A DNA stretch of 64,000 bases from Sporosarcina luteola (GCA_014204635.1 JACHLS010000001.1:423378-487377); one strand, 5' to 3'. Positions 36,929 to 46,238 are shown, numbered from the stretch's first letter. A program made the numbers and translations. Notes: generated by a model from the sequence alone, not told the origin.

Positions 36929-37058
36929 CGTGCTGGCTTCAAGTTTTATGTAATGCATTTGCAATGTACCTTTGAAAGGCATTTACCGTGCTTTTTATGT
37001 GCAAAGAATGAAGTGAATTTGCATTAAGTGGGTACAAAATAATAAATATAGATTGTTA

Positions 37059-37100
37059 ATAGCAAATCCTCAACTTCGATGATTTGTTATTTTTTATTAC
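37059..37100 (+). terminator. second terminator-like hairpin in the flagellin-hypothetical gap
   Basis: AATAGCAAATC pairs with GATTTGTTATT, then TTTTTATT. Apart from this and the flagellin terminator, nothing is seen in 36847-37255. Confidence 0.6.
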
Positions 37101-37255
37101 GCTGTTAGGGAATGAAAGGCTATTTACTCAAAGGTTATTTGTCAAATCCAATATAAGTTGAATTTTCATGTATAAATGCAATAGTAGTATGAAACCTATT
37201 GTCGTTTCAAACGTATTTCAATATTAAGGAAACGTAATGAAAGGAGTGTATAACT

Positions 37256-37525
37256 ATGGGGATTATACTGGATTTGTTAAACTTTGCAGCTTATATACCT
37301 TTTCTAAGAGTTGATGAACAAGAAATCGGAAGAAACATACAACAGCTTAAAAGACATCAATGGTTTCAAGACTTTCTTAATGATGAACAGTATAGGAAAC
37401 TAATCATTCACAACAAAGATGTCCGCCAAACTATCGGAAAGTTTAAAACAAGTAAACTGAGTAAAGATGCCTATAATAGTAAGTGCCAAAAAAAGTTAAG
37501 CAAAGTGCTACTCAAAGTCGCCTAA
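37256..37525 (+). CDS. small basic hypothetical protein
   Basis: 89 residues, lysine-rich C-terminus, short hydrophobic start (MGIILDLLNFAAYIPF) that could be a membrane-associated helix. AAAGGAG at 37240-37246 is correctly spaced from ATG 37256. It has its own terminator and no recognised domain. It stands between the flagellin and the cobalamin locus and shares no evident function with either. Confidence 0.5.
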   Translation: MGIILDLLNFAAYIPFLRVDEQEIGRNIQQLKRHQWFQDFLNDEQYRKLIIHNKDVRQTIGKFKTSKLSKDAYNSKCQKKLSKVLLKVA

Positions 37526-37526
37526 C

Positions 37527-37592
37527 AAAAGGGGTTGTCTAGAAAGTCGAAGAAAAAATTGACTTTCTGGTTCAGTCCCTTTTTACTTTTGA
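37527..37592 (+). terminator. long terminator hairpin
   Basis: AAAGGGGTTG plus AGAAAGTC pair with GACTTTCT and CAGTCCCTTT, then a T run. The stem is about 60 bases overall with internal bulges. Confidence 0.7.
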
Positions 37593-37602
37593 TTTAAATT
37601 AA

Positions 37603-37652
37603 CAGCCGTTCCGCGGCAGACGATTTCCGCGGGCACGGTTGCAGCCAATTCA
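37603..37652 (+). repeat. CCGCGG-containing intergenic repeat fragment
   Basis: CCGTTCCGCGG and CCGCGGGCACGG form an inverted repeat around CAGACGATTT. The string TTTCCGCGGGCACGG is typical of a widely dispersed Bacillales intergenic repeat as I remember it; only a fragment is here. Confidence 0.45.
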
Positions 37653-37709
37653 CGCTAATTGCTCTGATCATCAAAACAGCAGTCTATGGAATTAAAAACC
37701 ATCCCATTA

Positions 37710-37738
37710 TTGATTTCCTGGAAATATATTGATATGGT
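37710..37738 (+). promoter_or_regulatory. possible promoter of the cobalamin operon
   Basis: TTGATT (37710-37715), 17 bases, TATGGT (37733-37738), just upstream of the riboswitch. Confidence 0.45.
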
Positions 37739-37754
37739 AGTAGTAATTGAATAT

Positions 37755-37930
37755 GCTATTTTGGTTCTTTGCATGGCGTGCTTTGCAAAGATTAAAAAGG
37801 AATCAGGTGAAAGTCCTGAACGGTCCGGCCACTGTAAATGGAAAGCGATTTCAAAAAAACACTGGTGCAATACTGGGAAGGTTGAAAAAGCGTTTGTATC
37901 CATAAGTCAGGAGACTTGCCAAAGTAGGAA
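37755..37930 (+). ncRNA. cobalamin (vitamin B12) riboswitch
   Basis: The conserved cobalamin aptamer pieces occur in order: AATCAGGTGAAAGTCCTGA with ACGGTCCGGCCACTGTAA (about 37801-37837), CACTGG (37860), ACTGGGAAGG (37872-37881) and the B12 box AAGTCAGGAGACTTGCC (37904-37920). It controls the operon beginning at 38069; binding of adenosylcobalamin would be expected to switch genes off when the vitamin is plentiful. Borders are approximate. Confidence 0.93.
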
Positions 37931-38002
37931 TGCGTTATACCTTCCGGAGAAAGGTTGCATGGGTGTCATTTACATTTGGCCTGTAAATTTTTGCGTACAT
38001 AT

Positions 38003-38036
38003 GCTCTGCCTCTCTCTGGAGGTACGAGCTTTTTTA
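38003..38036 (+). terminator. expression-platform terminator of the cobalamin riboswitch
   Basis: GCTC (38003-38006) and CCTC pair with GAGG and GAGC (38026-38029), then six T. Its place between the aptamer and the ribosome binding site (GGGAGGAAGG, 38052-38061) points to control by premature termination. Confidence 0.75.
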
Positions 38037-38068
38037 TTTGCCAAAAAAACAGGGAGGAAGGTAGAGCA

Positions 38069-41000
38069 ATGAAACATTTGTCCAGGCAGCTAGTGTCACT
38101 ATTGATGAGCTTGCTTCTCGTCTTTTCCTTTATTCTGCCAAGCGTTCAAGCGGGTGGAATCGAGAAGGGGGCTGGGGGGCTTCCAAGTGCGGAAACCATC
38201 AATGAGTTGGGGGACGGAGTGCAGCAGAGCGATGAAGATGCCCCCCCAGCCACCGAACAGATACTTGAGGAACAAGCAGATCGGACAGGAGCAGAGGGAG
38301 GCGGAAAGGGAACACTTACGTCTCGATCGAAGCAAACCATCCCTGTCAAAGTACGGGTGGAGAGTTATAATCAAACCTTGTTGCCAGTGACTGAGATTGA
38401 TGTTGCGCCTTATGACATTACTCATGCGGTCGGGGATAACGGGATTGGGAATTGGTATGTGGAGAACGATGAAACGTTAGCTGTCCATGCGATCATCAAG
38501 GCGCTCGAAGAGAATGGATTTGATGTTGCGGACCGGAATAAGTTTGAATTCGGGGAAGGGAATTTCATTACAAACGTCAATGGTTTGGAAATGAACTCCG
38601 TCAATCCATATTTCGATGGATGGATGTATTTTGTAAATCATGAATACGCTCCTGTAGGCGTTGGTCAATTTGAGTTGAAAGCAAATGATGAAATCACGTT
38701 GTTCTTTACGACTGACTATAGGACGGTAAAGTACTCTTGGTTCGACCGAGCCACGGTGGAAGTCGAGGCAAACGAGGAATTTACGTTGACCTTACAGTCT
38801 GAAGAAGCGGTTCAGGATGCTGTGATCTTGCTGGATGAGGAGCCTCTTTTGATTGATGGGGAAGAAGTGCGCACGAATGCCAAGGGGGAAGCAACGTTAC
38901 AATTCTCCGAAGCGGGTGAATATCATCTTTCTGCTAAAAGGCTGGACAATAAGTACAGCAATATTACACGCCCTTACAGTAAAGTAATCGTCCGTCCAGG
39001 AAAGGAATCTCCTAGTGAAGAGATTCCTGATTCGACTATAGAACCGGAACAGAAGCCGGATGCAAAGCCTGAACCGCAGTATAGAGGCGTAGAAACCCTT
39101 CTAGGCAACATGTATACGTTCTACAAAGGAGATCGATATAACAAGACATATTTTCCTTGGGGCATTCCAGAAGTAGGCTGGATGGAAGTCGTTGCCTTAA
39201 AAGCGATGGAAGTCAATTTAGACGATGGTACGGTGGAAAAACCGAACTGGCTTGAAAAGGATCCAGGGCTGAAACCGAATGAAAGAGACACGGTGCATAT
39301 CCGGTATATTTTCGGATTGCTGGCTGACGGAAAAGATCCATCCCATGCTTGGGAAACCAATCGAAATCTGTTTGCCGAATTGGCTGCTCAGCAAAATGAA
39401 GATGGCTCGATCGGCGCCATCAACAAACATATGTGGGCCATGCATGCGCTCGATACTGGCGAAAAGCTTGGCTACGATGTAGGCGATTGGGATGAGGATG
39501 CGAAAAGAAAAGCATTGGATGTCCTGCTGGCAGATGAAAAAGAAGGCGGCGGATTTGCTTTTTCAGGAAACAGCGCAGACCCGGACATGACAGGCATGGC
39601 GCTATTGACGCTTGCCAATTATCAAGATGATAGTGCGGCAGCGGCAGCCATTGAGCGTGCGAAGCAAGCATTACGGCAGAAACAGCTCGATACCGCTGGT
39701 TGGAGTTCCTGGGGAACAGAAAACTCCAATAGTATTGCGACCGTCATTTCAGGTTTAGTCGCTATTGGGGAAGACCCCCTTTCCGATCAGTGGAAGAAAG
39801 GCGACAACACCCCGCTCGATGCGTTGGGGAGCTTTCAATTAGAGAACGGCGCCTTTACGTATACGCTTGATAATTTTGTCGGAACGAACATGATGGCCAC
39901 CGAGCAATCCTTACTTGCTTTGCTCGATATCAAAAATGGAAAGTCAGTATGGCAACAATTCGCACCGGTGCAAGCTCCTGGACCGAATCCGGGACAACCG
40001 TCAGACCCTGGAAATCCGAATGGGCCGGGCTCTCCAACCGATGAAGAGAAGCCGAGTGTTCCAGATACACCGACACCACCGACCGCACCAAGTGCCAGAA
40101 CGATTTTATTTTCTGTTGAAAAAAGAACAATGGGCCAAGGAGATATCATTTCGCCCACACGTGTGTCATTACAAGACGGGGAAACTGCCTATACCGTTCT
40201 TCGCAGAATCGCGTCCGAACAAGGGATCTCTCTTGAATCGATTGGTGACGGTCCGACGCTGTATGTCCAGTCAATCGACGGCCTGGGCGAATTTGATGGC
40301 GGTCCCCAAAGCGGTTGGATGTACTCTGTCAACGGAGTGTTCCCGCAATATAGTGCTGGGCTTTACACTTTGCAAGATGGAGACAATTTGCGCTGGCAGT
40401 ATACGAAAAACTTAGGTGTCGACTTAGGGAACATCTGGGATCCGAATGATGTCCCTGGTGGAACTGTTACGCCAGGAAACTCAGGTGGTTCAGGGAACCA
40501 GGGCAACACAGGAAACCAAGGTAACTCAGGAGGTTCAACAAAACCTGCAGACACAAAACCGGCACCTGCTGTAAGTACGGAAGTTGCCTCAAAGATTGAA
40601 TCGGCAATTAAAGGGATTCAGCAAAAGATGTTGCGCGATGGCGTTCAAAGTGAATGGGAAGCAATCGGTCTTTCCAAGTCGGGGATGACGATACCATCGA
40701 GCTATACAGTCAAATTCAAAGAAACGCTGGAAGATCAAGTGCTCAGCAAGTCTGGCAAAGGTCGAATGAAAATCACCGATGTGGAACGCCTTACGTTGGC
40801 TGCTGGAGTATTAGGAATTGACCCGCGCAACGTGGATGGCAAAGGATTTAACCTAATCGAGAAAATCTACAATAGTGAAACCAGGACAACGGGCGAAGAC
40901 AGTTTGACGTTTCAAGGGAATAATGGCGTGATTTTTGCCTTGATCGCGTTAGATTCTAAACAGTATGCCGTACCGGAAGGAGCTAAATGGACTCGTGACA

Positions 41001-42073
41001 AGCTAGTCAAGGAATTATTGAAAACGCAAAAGTCGGATGGCTCCTGGAGTCTGGAAGCTAACACAACGGGCTCAACAAGTGTTGATATTACAGCAATGGC
41101 CTTGACTGCTCTGGCGCCTTATAAAGAGCAACAAGCCGTAAAGCAGTCGATTGATCACGCTGTTCAGTATTTATCGAAAGCGCAAGGGTCGACAGGCGGC
41201 TTCCAAGAAACCTTCGTCGGAGGCATTTCAAGCGAAGCGACCGCTCAACTCATTATCGGCTTGACAGCCAATGGCATAGACCCGAGAAGTCAGGCGTTCA
41301 CGAAAAACAACAGCAATCTGATCGATCATTTATTGAGTTATCGAGCGAATGATGGCGGATTCAAGCATCTCATTGAGGACAACGATTCAAATGGCATGTC
41401 AACAGAACAAGCCCTTCAGGCGCTCGTCGCTTTCAACCTATACGCGAACGGGAAAGGTGCACTCTACAACTTTACCGAGAATAATGTGAAGCCGGTTCCG
41501 ACTCCGACCCCGGTTCCGGAACCAACACCGATCGCCGCACAATTCAAAGATGTGGCAAGCCATTGGTCTGCAGAATACATCCAGCAGGCCGTGGAACAGG
41601 GACTGGTGAAAGGTTATGAAGATGGCACATTCAAGCCGAATCAGTCATTAACGCGTGCGCAGGCCGTTTCCATTTTAGTCCGCGCATTGGAGCTGGAAAC
41701 AGATAAACAGAATCCGTTTATGGATACGCAACATTATGCAAAAGATACACAAGCGGACATTGCAGCTGCCTATCACCATGGGTTAATTAAAGGACAGGAC
41801 GGCAAGTTTAGGCCGACAGAAAAAGTGACACGGGCCCAAATGGCCTTGCTGTTCTATCGAGCCTATGAAATTCAGAATGGCAAAAAGTATGCAGGGCAAA
41901 CGAAAGCGCCATTTTCGGATATGAAGAAATACAATACGGAAGCGAAAGATGCGGTGGATATGTTGTATGCATTGCACATGGCGGCGGGAGAGAATGGGAA
42001 ATTCATGCCGGGCGATTCCACTAGCCGCGGGCAAGCCACAAAGATGCTCATTGAATTTTTGAATACAAAATAA
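38069..42073 (+). CDS. SLH-anchored transcobalamin/intrinsic-factor-like cobalamin capture protein
   Basis: 1334 residues. Signal peptide (1-28); DUF4430 domain 1 (about 89-217, DGWMYFVNHEYAPVGVGQFEL); Ig-like stretch (218-311); first alpha/alpha-barrel of prenyltransferase-repeat type (about 345-630, ADPDMTGMALLTLANYQ); Pro/Gly linker; DUF4430 domain 2 (about 677-790, SGWMYSVNGVFPQYSAG); Gly/Asn linker; second barrel (about 840-1135, STSVDITAMALTALAPY); PTP linker; three SLH domains (about 1160-1334). An alpha-barrel joined to a DUF4430 domain is the architecture of human intrinsic factor and transcobalamin. With the B12 riboswitch upstream and an ECF transporter downstream, cobalamin binding at the cell wall is the best reading. 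Confidence 0.88.
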   Translation: MKHLSRQLVSLLMSLLLVFSFILPSVQAGGIEKGAGGLPSAETINELGDGVQQSDEDAPPATEQILEEQADRTGAEGGGKGTLTSRSKQTIPVKVRVESYNQTLLPVTEIDVAPYDITHAVGDNGIGNWYVENDETLAVHAIIKALEENGFDVADRNKFEFGEGNFITNVNGLEMNSVNPYFDGWMYFVNHEYAPVGVGQFELKANDEITLFFTTDYRTVKYSWFDRATVEVEANEEFTLTLQSEEAVQDAVILLDEEPLLIDGEEVRTNAKGEATLQFSEAGEYHLSAKRLDNKYSNITRPYSKVIVRPGKESPSEEIPDSTIEPEQKPDAKPEPQYRGVETLLGNMYTFYKGDRYNKTYFPWGIPEVGWMEVVALKAMEVNLDDGTVEKPNWLEKDPGLKPNERDTVHIRYIFGLLADGKDPSHAWETNRNLFAELAAQQNEDGSIGAINKHMWAMHALDTGEKLGYDVGDWDEDAKRKALDVLLADEKEGGGFAFSGNSADPDMTGMALLTLANYQDDSAAAAAIERAKQALRQKQLDTAGWSSWGTENSNSIATVISGLVAIGEDPLSDQWKKGDNTPLDALGSFQLENGAFTYTLDNFVGTNMMATEQSLLALLDIKNGKSVWQQFAPVQAPGPNPGQPSDPGNPNGPGSPTDEEKPSVPDTPTPPTAPSARTILFSVEKRTMGQGDIISPTRVSLQDGETAYTVLRRIASEQGISLESIGDGPTLYVQSIDGLGEFDGGPQSGWMYSVNGVFPQYSAGLYTLQDGDNLRWQYTKNLGVDLGNIWDPNDVPGGTVTPGNSGGSGNQGNTGNQGNSGGSTKPADTKPAPAVSTEVASKIESAIKGIQQKMLRDGVQSEWEAIGLSKSGMTIPSSYTVKFKETLEDQVLSKSGKGRMKITDVERLTLAAGVLGIDPRNVDGKGFNLIEKIYNSETRTTGEDSLTFQGNNGVIFALIALDSKQYAVPEGAKWTRDKLVKELLKTQKSDGSWSLEANTTGSTSVDITAMALTALAPYKEQQAVKQSIDHAVQYLSKAQGSTGGFQETFVGGISSEATAQLIIGLTANGIDPRSQAFTKNNSNLIDHLLSYRANDGGFKHLIEDNDSNGMSTEQALQALVAFNLYANGKGALYNFTENNVKPVPTPTPVPEPTPIAAQFKDVASHWSAEYIQQAVEQGLVKGYEDGTFKPNQSLTRAQAVSILVRALELETDKQNPFMDTQHYAKDTQADIAAAYHHGLIKGQDGKFRPTEKVTRAQMALLFYRAYEIQNGKKYAGQTKAPFSDMKKYNTEAKDAVDMLYALHMAAGENGKFMPGDSTSRGQATKMLIEFLNTK

Positions 42074-42077
42074 GAAC

Positions 42078-42116
42078 GCGATCTTGCATTCCTCTGAATG
42101 CAAGATCGTCTTTTTC
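42078..42116 (+). terminator. terminator between the capture protein and the lipoprotein genes
   Basis: CGATCTTGCATTC (42079-42091) pairs with GAATGCAAGATCG (42096-42108), followed by TCTTTTT. It probably lowers expression of the downstream transporter genes relative to the surface protein. Confidence 0.85.
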
Positions 42117-42130
42117 AGGAGGTATCTCGC

Positions 42131-43006
42131 ATGGGTTGGAAGAAGCTCAATCAATTTCTCGTTCTCTTGCTTTTGGCTTTCCTCCTATCGGCTTGTGGGT
42201 CTTCTTTACAAAAACCGACGGGTCTGGAACAGGAAGAAGAAACACAAGTAACGCCTGATCTTGCTATTGGCAAGAATAATACGGACGAACTGGAGGAAGA
42301 ACAGGAACCCGAGAAACAAATAGAGGAAAATGAAGATCCGGCAGAGGAAACTGTAGGAAGTGAAGAGCCGGGAACAGAACGCCCTGCAGCAAAAGAGGAT
42401 TCCGTGACGAATCAACCGGAACCGGGAAACACTGCGCCGAAAGAAAAGAGTGCTGCTAAGACAGAAAAGTCACCTGTCGAGTCGGCAAAGAAACCAACAA
42501 CTGCTCCAGCAAAGCCGTCTGCTTCTGAAAAGGCACCAGAGAAACCAAAAGAGAAACCAAAAGAGAAACCGAAAGAAAAACCAAAGGCGGAACAAAAAAA
42601 ACAGGCAGAACCGAAGCACAAGGTGGAAAAACCAACTGCTCCGGCGGCTAGTAAAGTAATCTATTCCATCGTCATTTCTTCCAGTGAAGTGCCTTTGCCG
42701 CCGACGGAGGTTGAGATCGAAGATGGTGACACGGTGCTGTCTGCTTTGATTGCTGTCACGAAACAACATAAAGTGCAGATGGATTATCGAGGCGGTCAGG
42801 GAGCCACAGCTTATATCGAAGGAATTGACAATGTATATGAGTTTGATCGAGGGCAGGGGAGCGGCTGGATGTATCGCGTGAATGGCATTTTCCCGGACCG
42901 GGGAGCGGGTGTTGTCCCACTGCAGGATGGCGACCGGGTGGAATGGCTGTACACGACCAATTTGGGTGTCGACTTGAACGCGGATTTAAAGCCGTTTCGC
43001 CGGTAA
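42131..43006 (+). CDS. DUF4430 lipoprotein, putative cobalamin relay protein
   Basis: 291 residues. The lipobox LLSACG (Cys near residue 21) marks a membrane lipoprotein. A long disordered spacer rich in Glu, Pro and Lys (about 25-175, repeats of EKPK) would span the wall, and ends in one DUF4430 domain (about 177-285) with SGWMYRVNGIFPDRGAG, matching the second DUF4430 of the SLH protein. ATG 42131 has a perfect AGGAGGT at 42117-42123. It likely hands cobalamin from the surface protein to the ECF transporter. Confidence 0.85.
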   Translation: MGWKKLNQFLVLLLLAFLLSACGSSLQKPTGLEQEEETQVTPDLAIGKNNTDELEEEQEPEKQIEENEDPAEETVGSEEPGTERPAAKEDSVTNQPEPGNTAPKEKSAAKTEKSPVESAKKPTTAPAKPSASEKAPEKPKEKPKEKPKEKPKAEQKKQAEPKHKVEKPTAPAASKVIYSIVISSSEVPLPPTEVEIEDGDTVLSALIAVTKQHKVQMDYRGGQGATAYIEGIDNVYEFDRGQGSGWMYRVNGIFPDRGAGVVPLQDGDRVEWLYTTNLGVDLNADLKPFRR

Positions 43007-43024
43007 AGAAGAGAGGGATGGCAA

Positions 43025-43903
43025 ATGGGAAATGGCATACATTCGATTCATCCTTTCGTGATGTTCTTCTACTATCTAAGCATTGGTTTCTTTGCCATGT
43101 TTTTTAATCATCCGGCCTTTTTATTGGCAGGCTGTTTGGCATTAGCCGCGGTTAACTTGACGCATGACCGCGGGACCGCTATGAAGCAATGGATGCCTGT
43201 AATGGTCAGCATGACGTTGCTGATTATCCTAGTAAATCCGTTTATTAATTCAAGAGGGACGCATATATTTTTTTATTTCCGCGGCAAACAAGTGACGCTT
43301 GAAGCGACTTTATACGGAGTGGTGACTTCCATGTCATTGCTGATGGTCCTATTGCTCTTTATTTCGCTGAATATCGTGTTGAATGGCAATAAAATCTTAT
43401 ACATTTTCTCAAGAATCTTGCCGAAAACCGCCTTTTTAATCATGCTGTCGATCCGTTTCGTTCCCCTGTTAAAAAGACGTCTGACGGAAATCCAAGATGT
43501 GCAGCGGGTGAAGGGCATGACCATCAAACAGGGAACGATACGAAATCGTGCGAAAAGCGGGATGTCGATCTTGCAGATTTTGCTTGCCTGGTCACTGGAA
43601 GAAGCGATTGAAACGGCTGATTCAATGAAGGCAAGAGGCTATGGGACGGGCAAACGAAGTCCATATATTCCCTACCGGATCACGAAGACGGATCAGAATT
43701 GGCTGATCTATTTGGCTATATTTTTTATCATCAGCGTGGCCGGCGGTTTCTTGGGATATGGAAAAATCATCATTTACCCAAAGCTTGGCACACTTCATTT
43801 CTATCCGCTCGATTGGGTTGTCTTCACGAGCTGTTTGGCAGTCATGTTATTTCCAGTGTTGGTAGAAGGGAGAGAGCAATTGAAATGGAATTATTCCGCT
43901 TGA
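43025..43903 (+). CDS. ecfT: ECF transporter transmembrane component (EcfT/CbiQ family)
   Basis: 292 residues with about five to six membrane helices. The conserved cytoplasmic coupling motifs are present, including SMKARGYGTGKR (Ala-Arg-Gly signature) and LKRRLTEIQDVQRVKGM. It connects the substrate-binding S component to the ATPases. It starts 18 bases after the lipoprotein gene and its end overlaps the ATPase gene by 19 bases, so it belongs to a dedicated (group I) ECF system with the two genes that follow. Confidence 0.88.
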   Translation: MGNGIHSIHPFVMFFYYLSIGFFAMFFNHPAFLLAGCLALAAVNLTHDRGTAMKQWMPVMVSMTLLIILVNPFINSRGTHIFFYFRGKQVTLEATLYGVVTSMSLLMVLLLFISLNIVLNGNKILYIFSRILPKTAFLIMLSIRFVPLLKRRLTEIQDVQRVKGMTIKQGTIRNRAKSGMSILQILLAWSLEEAIETADSMKARGYGTGKRSPYIPYRITKTDQNWLIYLAIFFIISVAGGFLGYGKIIIYPKLGTLHFYPLDWVVFTSCLAVMLFPVLVEGREQLKWNYSA

Positions 43904-45558
43904 ATGACGTGACATTTTCGTTTCCAGATGCGGAGCACACCGTATTGCAAGGTGTCAGCTTAACAATACAGGAGGGTGAATTTGTAATCATCGGGGGAGC
44001 AAGTGGGAGTGGAAAAACGACCCTTCTGAAATTGCTGAAACAAGAATTGCAGCCGACCGGCGAGTTGAAAGGGGAAATTTTATTCAGAGGAAAGCCGTTG
44101 GATGAATGGGACGAGAGAATGTTAATCGAGCAGATCTGCTACGTGTTCCAAGATCCTGACAATCAAATTGTCATGGATGAAGTGATGCAGGAAATCGTCT
44201 TTGGACTTGAAAACCTGGGCTATTCCAACTTTGAAATGCGTAAGCGGGTCGCGGAAATGGTCCATTTTTTCGGGGTGGAGGCTGTCTTGCATGAAAAGCC
44301 ATCCGAACTGTCAGGCGGCCAGAAGCAAATCTTGAACTTGCTATCTGTTCTGCTATTGAAACCGCGCGTGCTCTTGCTCGATGAGCCGACATCCCAGCTG
44401 GATCCCGTTGCGGCAAAAGAATTGGTATTGATGCTGGAACGGTTGAACAAAGAAACAGGCATGACAATTGTTCTCGTGGAGCATCGGCTCGAAGAGTTGT
44501 ATGCCATGGCAGACAAGGTAGTATTCATGGAGCAGGGGCAGTTGCTGTATGAAGGTGCCAGCAGGGACGTAATCGAAAAAATGTATCATGATCAAGCCGC
44601 ACAGTTCTTACCGTACATACCTGCATTTGCCCGCTTGTATATGGAATTTGAACCCCTTCCGCGCCGGGAATCCATCCCGTTGACCGTCAAAGAGTGCAAG
44701 CAATGGATTGGCAGTGATGAAATGCAGGCTAACTTGCCGAAAAACGTGAAGGCGAATCGAAAAGACAGCGCCATTTTGCTAGAAATGGAGGACGTACATT
44801 ATCAATATAAGAAACAGACTCCATTTGTTTTGAAACATTTCCAGATGACAATTAGAAAAGGAGAATTTTTTACGCTGGTAGGCGGAAACGGCAGCGGAAA
44901 AACAACCGCATTGCGAGCCGGCTTCGGAAGTATAAAACCACAACGGGGGAAAATCCGCTATAACGGACGAGATCTCGCAAAAATGAAAGACGCGGAGTGG
45001 TTAGACAACATAGCTTACTTGCCGCAAAATCCGCGAACCTATTTTCTGCATCAAACGATTGAGGAAGAGATGAAGAGTATCAGCAGTCGGTTGCAAATAC
45101 CGGATGCCAACATGACAATCGACAAGTTGTTGGACACATTCCGCATTTCCCATTTGCGGTCAAGGCATCCGTATGATTGCTCGGGAGGAGAAATACAAAA
45201 AGCGGCACTCGCCTGTATGTTACTGGGGCAGCCAGACATGCTATTCATTGACGAACCGACGAAGGGGATGGACCCGATCTCTAAGCAGCAATTGGGCGAA
45301 TTGCTGACAAGGTTGCAACAGCAAGGGCTGACGATTTTTATGGTCACCCATGACATCGGGTTTACGGCGCGCTTTGCAGAACGCTGCGCCATGATGTTCG
45401 ATGGGGAAATTGCAGCGGAAGGGACACCGGATGAGTTGTTCAAAGGGAACTACTTCTACACAACAGCCATCAACCGGGCGACGCGTGAGACGAAACAGGC
45501 GGAAGTGTTGACGTATGAGGAGGCCGTTGCCACATGGAGCGCTCCCGCCATTATTTAG
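43885..45558 (+). CDS. ECF transporter ATPase, two ABC domains fused (EcfA-EcfA)
   Basis: 557 residues with two complete nucleotide-binding domains. Domain 1: Walker A GGASGSGKTT (about 37-46), signature LSGGQKQ, Walker B LLLDEPTSQLDP. Domain 2: Walker A GGNGSGKTT (about 333-341), signature CSGGEIQK, Walker B LFIDEPTKGMDP. It powers vitamin uptake together with the T and S components. ATG 43885 lies within the end of ecfT and is preceded by AGAAGGGAGAG; upstream in-frame codons are inside ecfT and not used. Confidence 0.9.
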   Translation: MELFRLNDVTFSFPDAEHTVLQGVSLTIQEGEFVIIGGASGSGKTTLLKLLKQELQPTGELKGEILFRGKPLDEWDERMLIEQICYVFQDPDNQIVMDEVMQEIVFGLENLGYSNFEMRKRVAEMVHFFGVEAVLHEKPSELSGGQKQILNLLSVLLLKPRVLLLDEPTSQLDPVAAKELVLMLERLNKETGMTIVLVEHRLEELYAMADKVVFMEQGQLLYEGASRDVIEKMYHDQAAQFLPYIPAFARLYMEFEPLPRRESIPLTVKECKQWIGSDEMQANLPKNVKANRKDSAILLEMEDVHYQYKKQTPFVLKHFQMTIRKGEFFTLVGGNGSGKTTALRAGFGSIKPQRGKIRYNGRDLAKMKDAEWLDNIAYLPQNPRTYFLHQTIEEEMKSISSRLQIPDANMTIDKLLDTFRISHLRSRHPYDCSGGEIQKAALACMLLGQPDMLFIDEPTKGMDPISKQQLGELLTRLQQQGLTIFMVTHDIGFTARFAERCAMMFDGEIAAEGTPDELFKGNYFYTTAINRATRETKQAEVLTYEEAVATWSAPAII

Positions 45559-46220
45559 TCTTCGTTTCTATTGTGCTGCTTATTCTCCTGTTCGCATCGA
45601 TCCTCTTCTTTCACTATAAAGCCTACTTGCTAGTAAGTTTGCTCATGATTGCTAGCATTATGATTCCTTTTTTTGTCCGCTTTGAATGGCGAGACGTGGC
45701 AGGGCGTGAAATCGTATTGCTCGCCATGTTAGCTGCCATCGCGGCTGTCGGGCGCGTACCATTCGCCGGCCTGCCAAGTGTTCAGCCGACCTCCTTTATC
45801 ATCATCATGGCGGGCATTGTCTTCGGCGCGGAATCTGGGTTTATTGTGGGCGCCGTGGCAGCGATTGTCTCGAACTTCTTCTTGGGGCAAGGTCCTTGGA
45901 CGCCTTGGCAAATGTATGCCTGGGGGATGATGGGCATGACAGCGGGACTGTTGCGCCAGGCATGGTGGATGAAATCATCTTGGGGGAAATGTCTATTCGG
46001 ATTTGCGTGGGGCTACTTATTCGGTTGGTTCATGAATATGTGGATCATCGTCAGCAATATAGAAGCCTTGTCCTGGGATTTTTTCATCGGCATCTATGCA
46101 TCAAGTGTCTACTTTGACCTGGCACATGGACTCTCGAACGTGTTTTTCCTCGCTGTCTTCGGTGCAGGATGGATGAAAATACTGCAACGGGTGCAGCGGA
46201 AATATGGATTGCTGGAGTAA
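45534..46220 (+). CDS. ECF transporter substrate-binding (S) component, probable cobalamin
   Basis: 228 residues, about six membrane helices. The ECF S-component signature lies at EIVLLAMLAAIAAVGRVPFA and in the helix IIIMAGIVFGAESGFIVGAV. ATG 45534 overlaps the ATPase gene by 25 bases and is preceded by GAGGAGG. The substrate is inferred from the operon: B12 riboswitch and transcobalamin-like proteins. It may correspond to the CbrT-type S components predicted for cobalamin, but I cannot verify that from sequence alone. Confidence 0.82.
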   Translation: MERSRHYLVFVSIVLLILLFASILFFHYKAYLLVSLLMIASIMIPFFVRFEWRDVAGREIVLLAMLAAIAAVGRVPFAGLPSVQPTSFIIIMAGIVFGAESGFIVGAVAAIVSNFFLGQGPWTPWQMYAWGMMGMTAGLLRQAWWMKSSWGKCLFGFAWGYLFGWFMNMWIIVSNIEALSWDFFIGIYASSVYFDLAHGLSNVFFLAVFGAGWMKILQRVQRKYGLLE

Positions 46221-46238
46221 TGTACTGCATGCTCAACA

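Noticed and set aside
37955..38068. An upstream start (37955) for the cobalamin capture protein
   Set aside because: It would begin inside the riboswitch region and read through its terminator; ATG 38069 has a strong ribosome binding site and starts a proper signal peptide.
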